Of a stretch of DNA of 26,042 nucleotides, positions 25,966 through 26,042 are shown in pieces; position 1 is the first letter of the stretch, and each line of letters opens with the position of its first letter. Source of the DNA: Sporisorium sorghi (Eukaryota > Basidiomycota > Ustilaginomycetes > Ustilaginales > Ustilaginaceae); contig JALCCG010000293.1 of assembly GCA_023212695.1 (NCBI GenBank), positions 1 through 26,042 on the forward strand, read 5' to 3'. The translations under genes and the position numbers were made by a program. Below the pieces are notes generated by a model, which was not told where the DNA came from, did no database searches, and worked only from the letters and a program-made list of their open reading frames with translations.

Positions 25966-26042
<77 letters not shown>
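25966..26042 (+). repeat. uninterrupted 77-base poly-C run at the window end
   Basis: Seventy-seven consecutive C close the window. It does not resemble the TTAGGG/CCCTAA telomere repeat. On the other strand this is poly-G, a familiar artefact of two-colour Illumina chemistry at read ends, so an assembly error is likely. A genuine long C tract cannot be excluded since the same window has runs of 11 and 15 C. Confidence 0.85.

Noticed and set aside
1..26042. tRNA or rRNA genes, CRISPR arrays, insertion sequences, LTRs and telomere repeats
   Set aside because: No T-loop/D-loop pairs, repeat-spacer arrays, transposase motifs, paired terminal repeats or TTAGGG arrays were seen by eye; covariance-model tools were not available.

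Overview
The window looks like nuclear DNA of a smut fungus (Basidiomycota, Ustilaginomycotina, close to Ustilago/Sporisorium/Pseudozyma). This is inferred from GC-rich, mostly intronless genes with strong C/G third positions, short introns of about 100 nt, CT-rich leaders, and a full set of fungal housekeeping proteins. No bacterial, viral or plasmid features were seen. The window ends in an unbroken run of 77 C, so its right edge is probably a contig end.

Layout, left to right: ACAD with an N-terminal cytochrome b5 domain (+); NOP2 rRNA m5C methyltransferase (-); Xi-class glutathione transferase / glutathionyl-hydroquinone reductase with one GC-AG intron (+); a large TBC-domain Rab GAP (-); YSH1/CPSF73 pre-mRNA 3'-end endonuclease (+); mitochondrial ribosomal protein mL53, a small two-exon gene (-); TTI2 of the TTT co-chaperone complex (+); arginyl-tRNA synthetase (-); an unidentified coiled-coil, probably nuclear protein (+); and a secreted GH54 alpha-L-arabinofuranosidase with one intron (-). 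The ten genes alternate strand without exception. The last ~1.7 kb carries no gene I can identify. The genes do not form one pathway: most are housekeeping, and the arabinofuranosidase belongs to plant cell-wall breakdown.

The most interesting signal lies in two 5' leaders. The arginyl-tRNA synthetase and the glutathione transferase each have an open in-frame extension upstream of the first AUG. Each extension reads like a mitochondrial presequence (rich in Arg/Ser/Ala/Leu, no Asp or Glu). Neither leader has an AUG in any frame from just below its TATA-like box to the annotated start. In both, an ATT codon preceded by ACC opens a 48-50 codon leader with Leu-Arg-Arg at codons 6-8. I infer that each gene makes a mitochondrial form by AUU initiation and a cytosolic form by leaky scanning to the AUG. 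Other points worth a look are the GC-AG intron, the peroxisomal-type C-terminus and relocated catalytic base of the b5-ACAD, an upstream ORF overlapping the TTI2 start, and a GH54 enzyme lacking the usual arabinan-binding domain.
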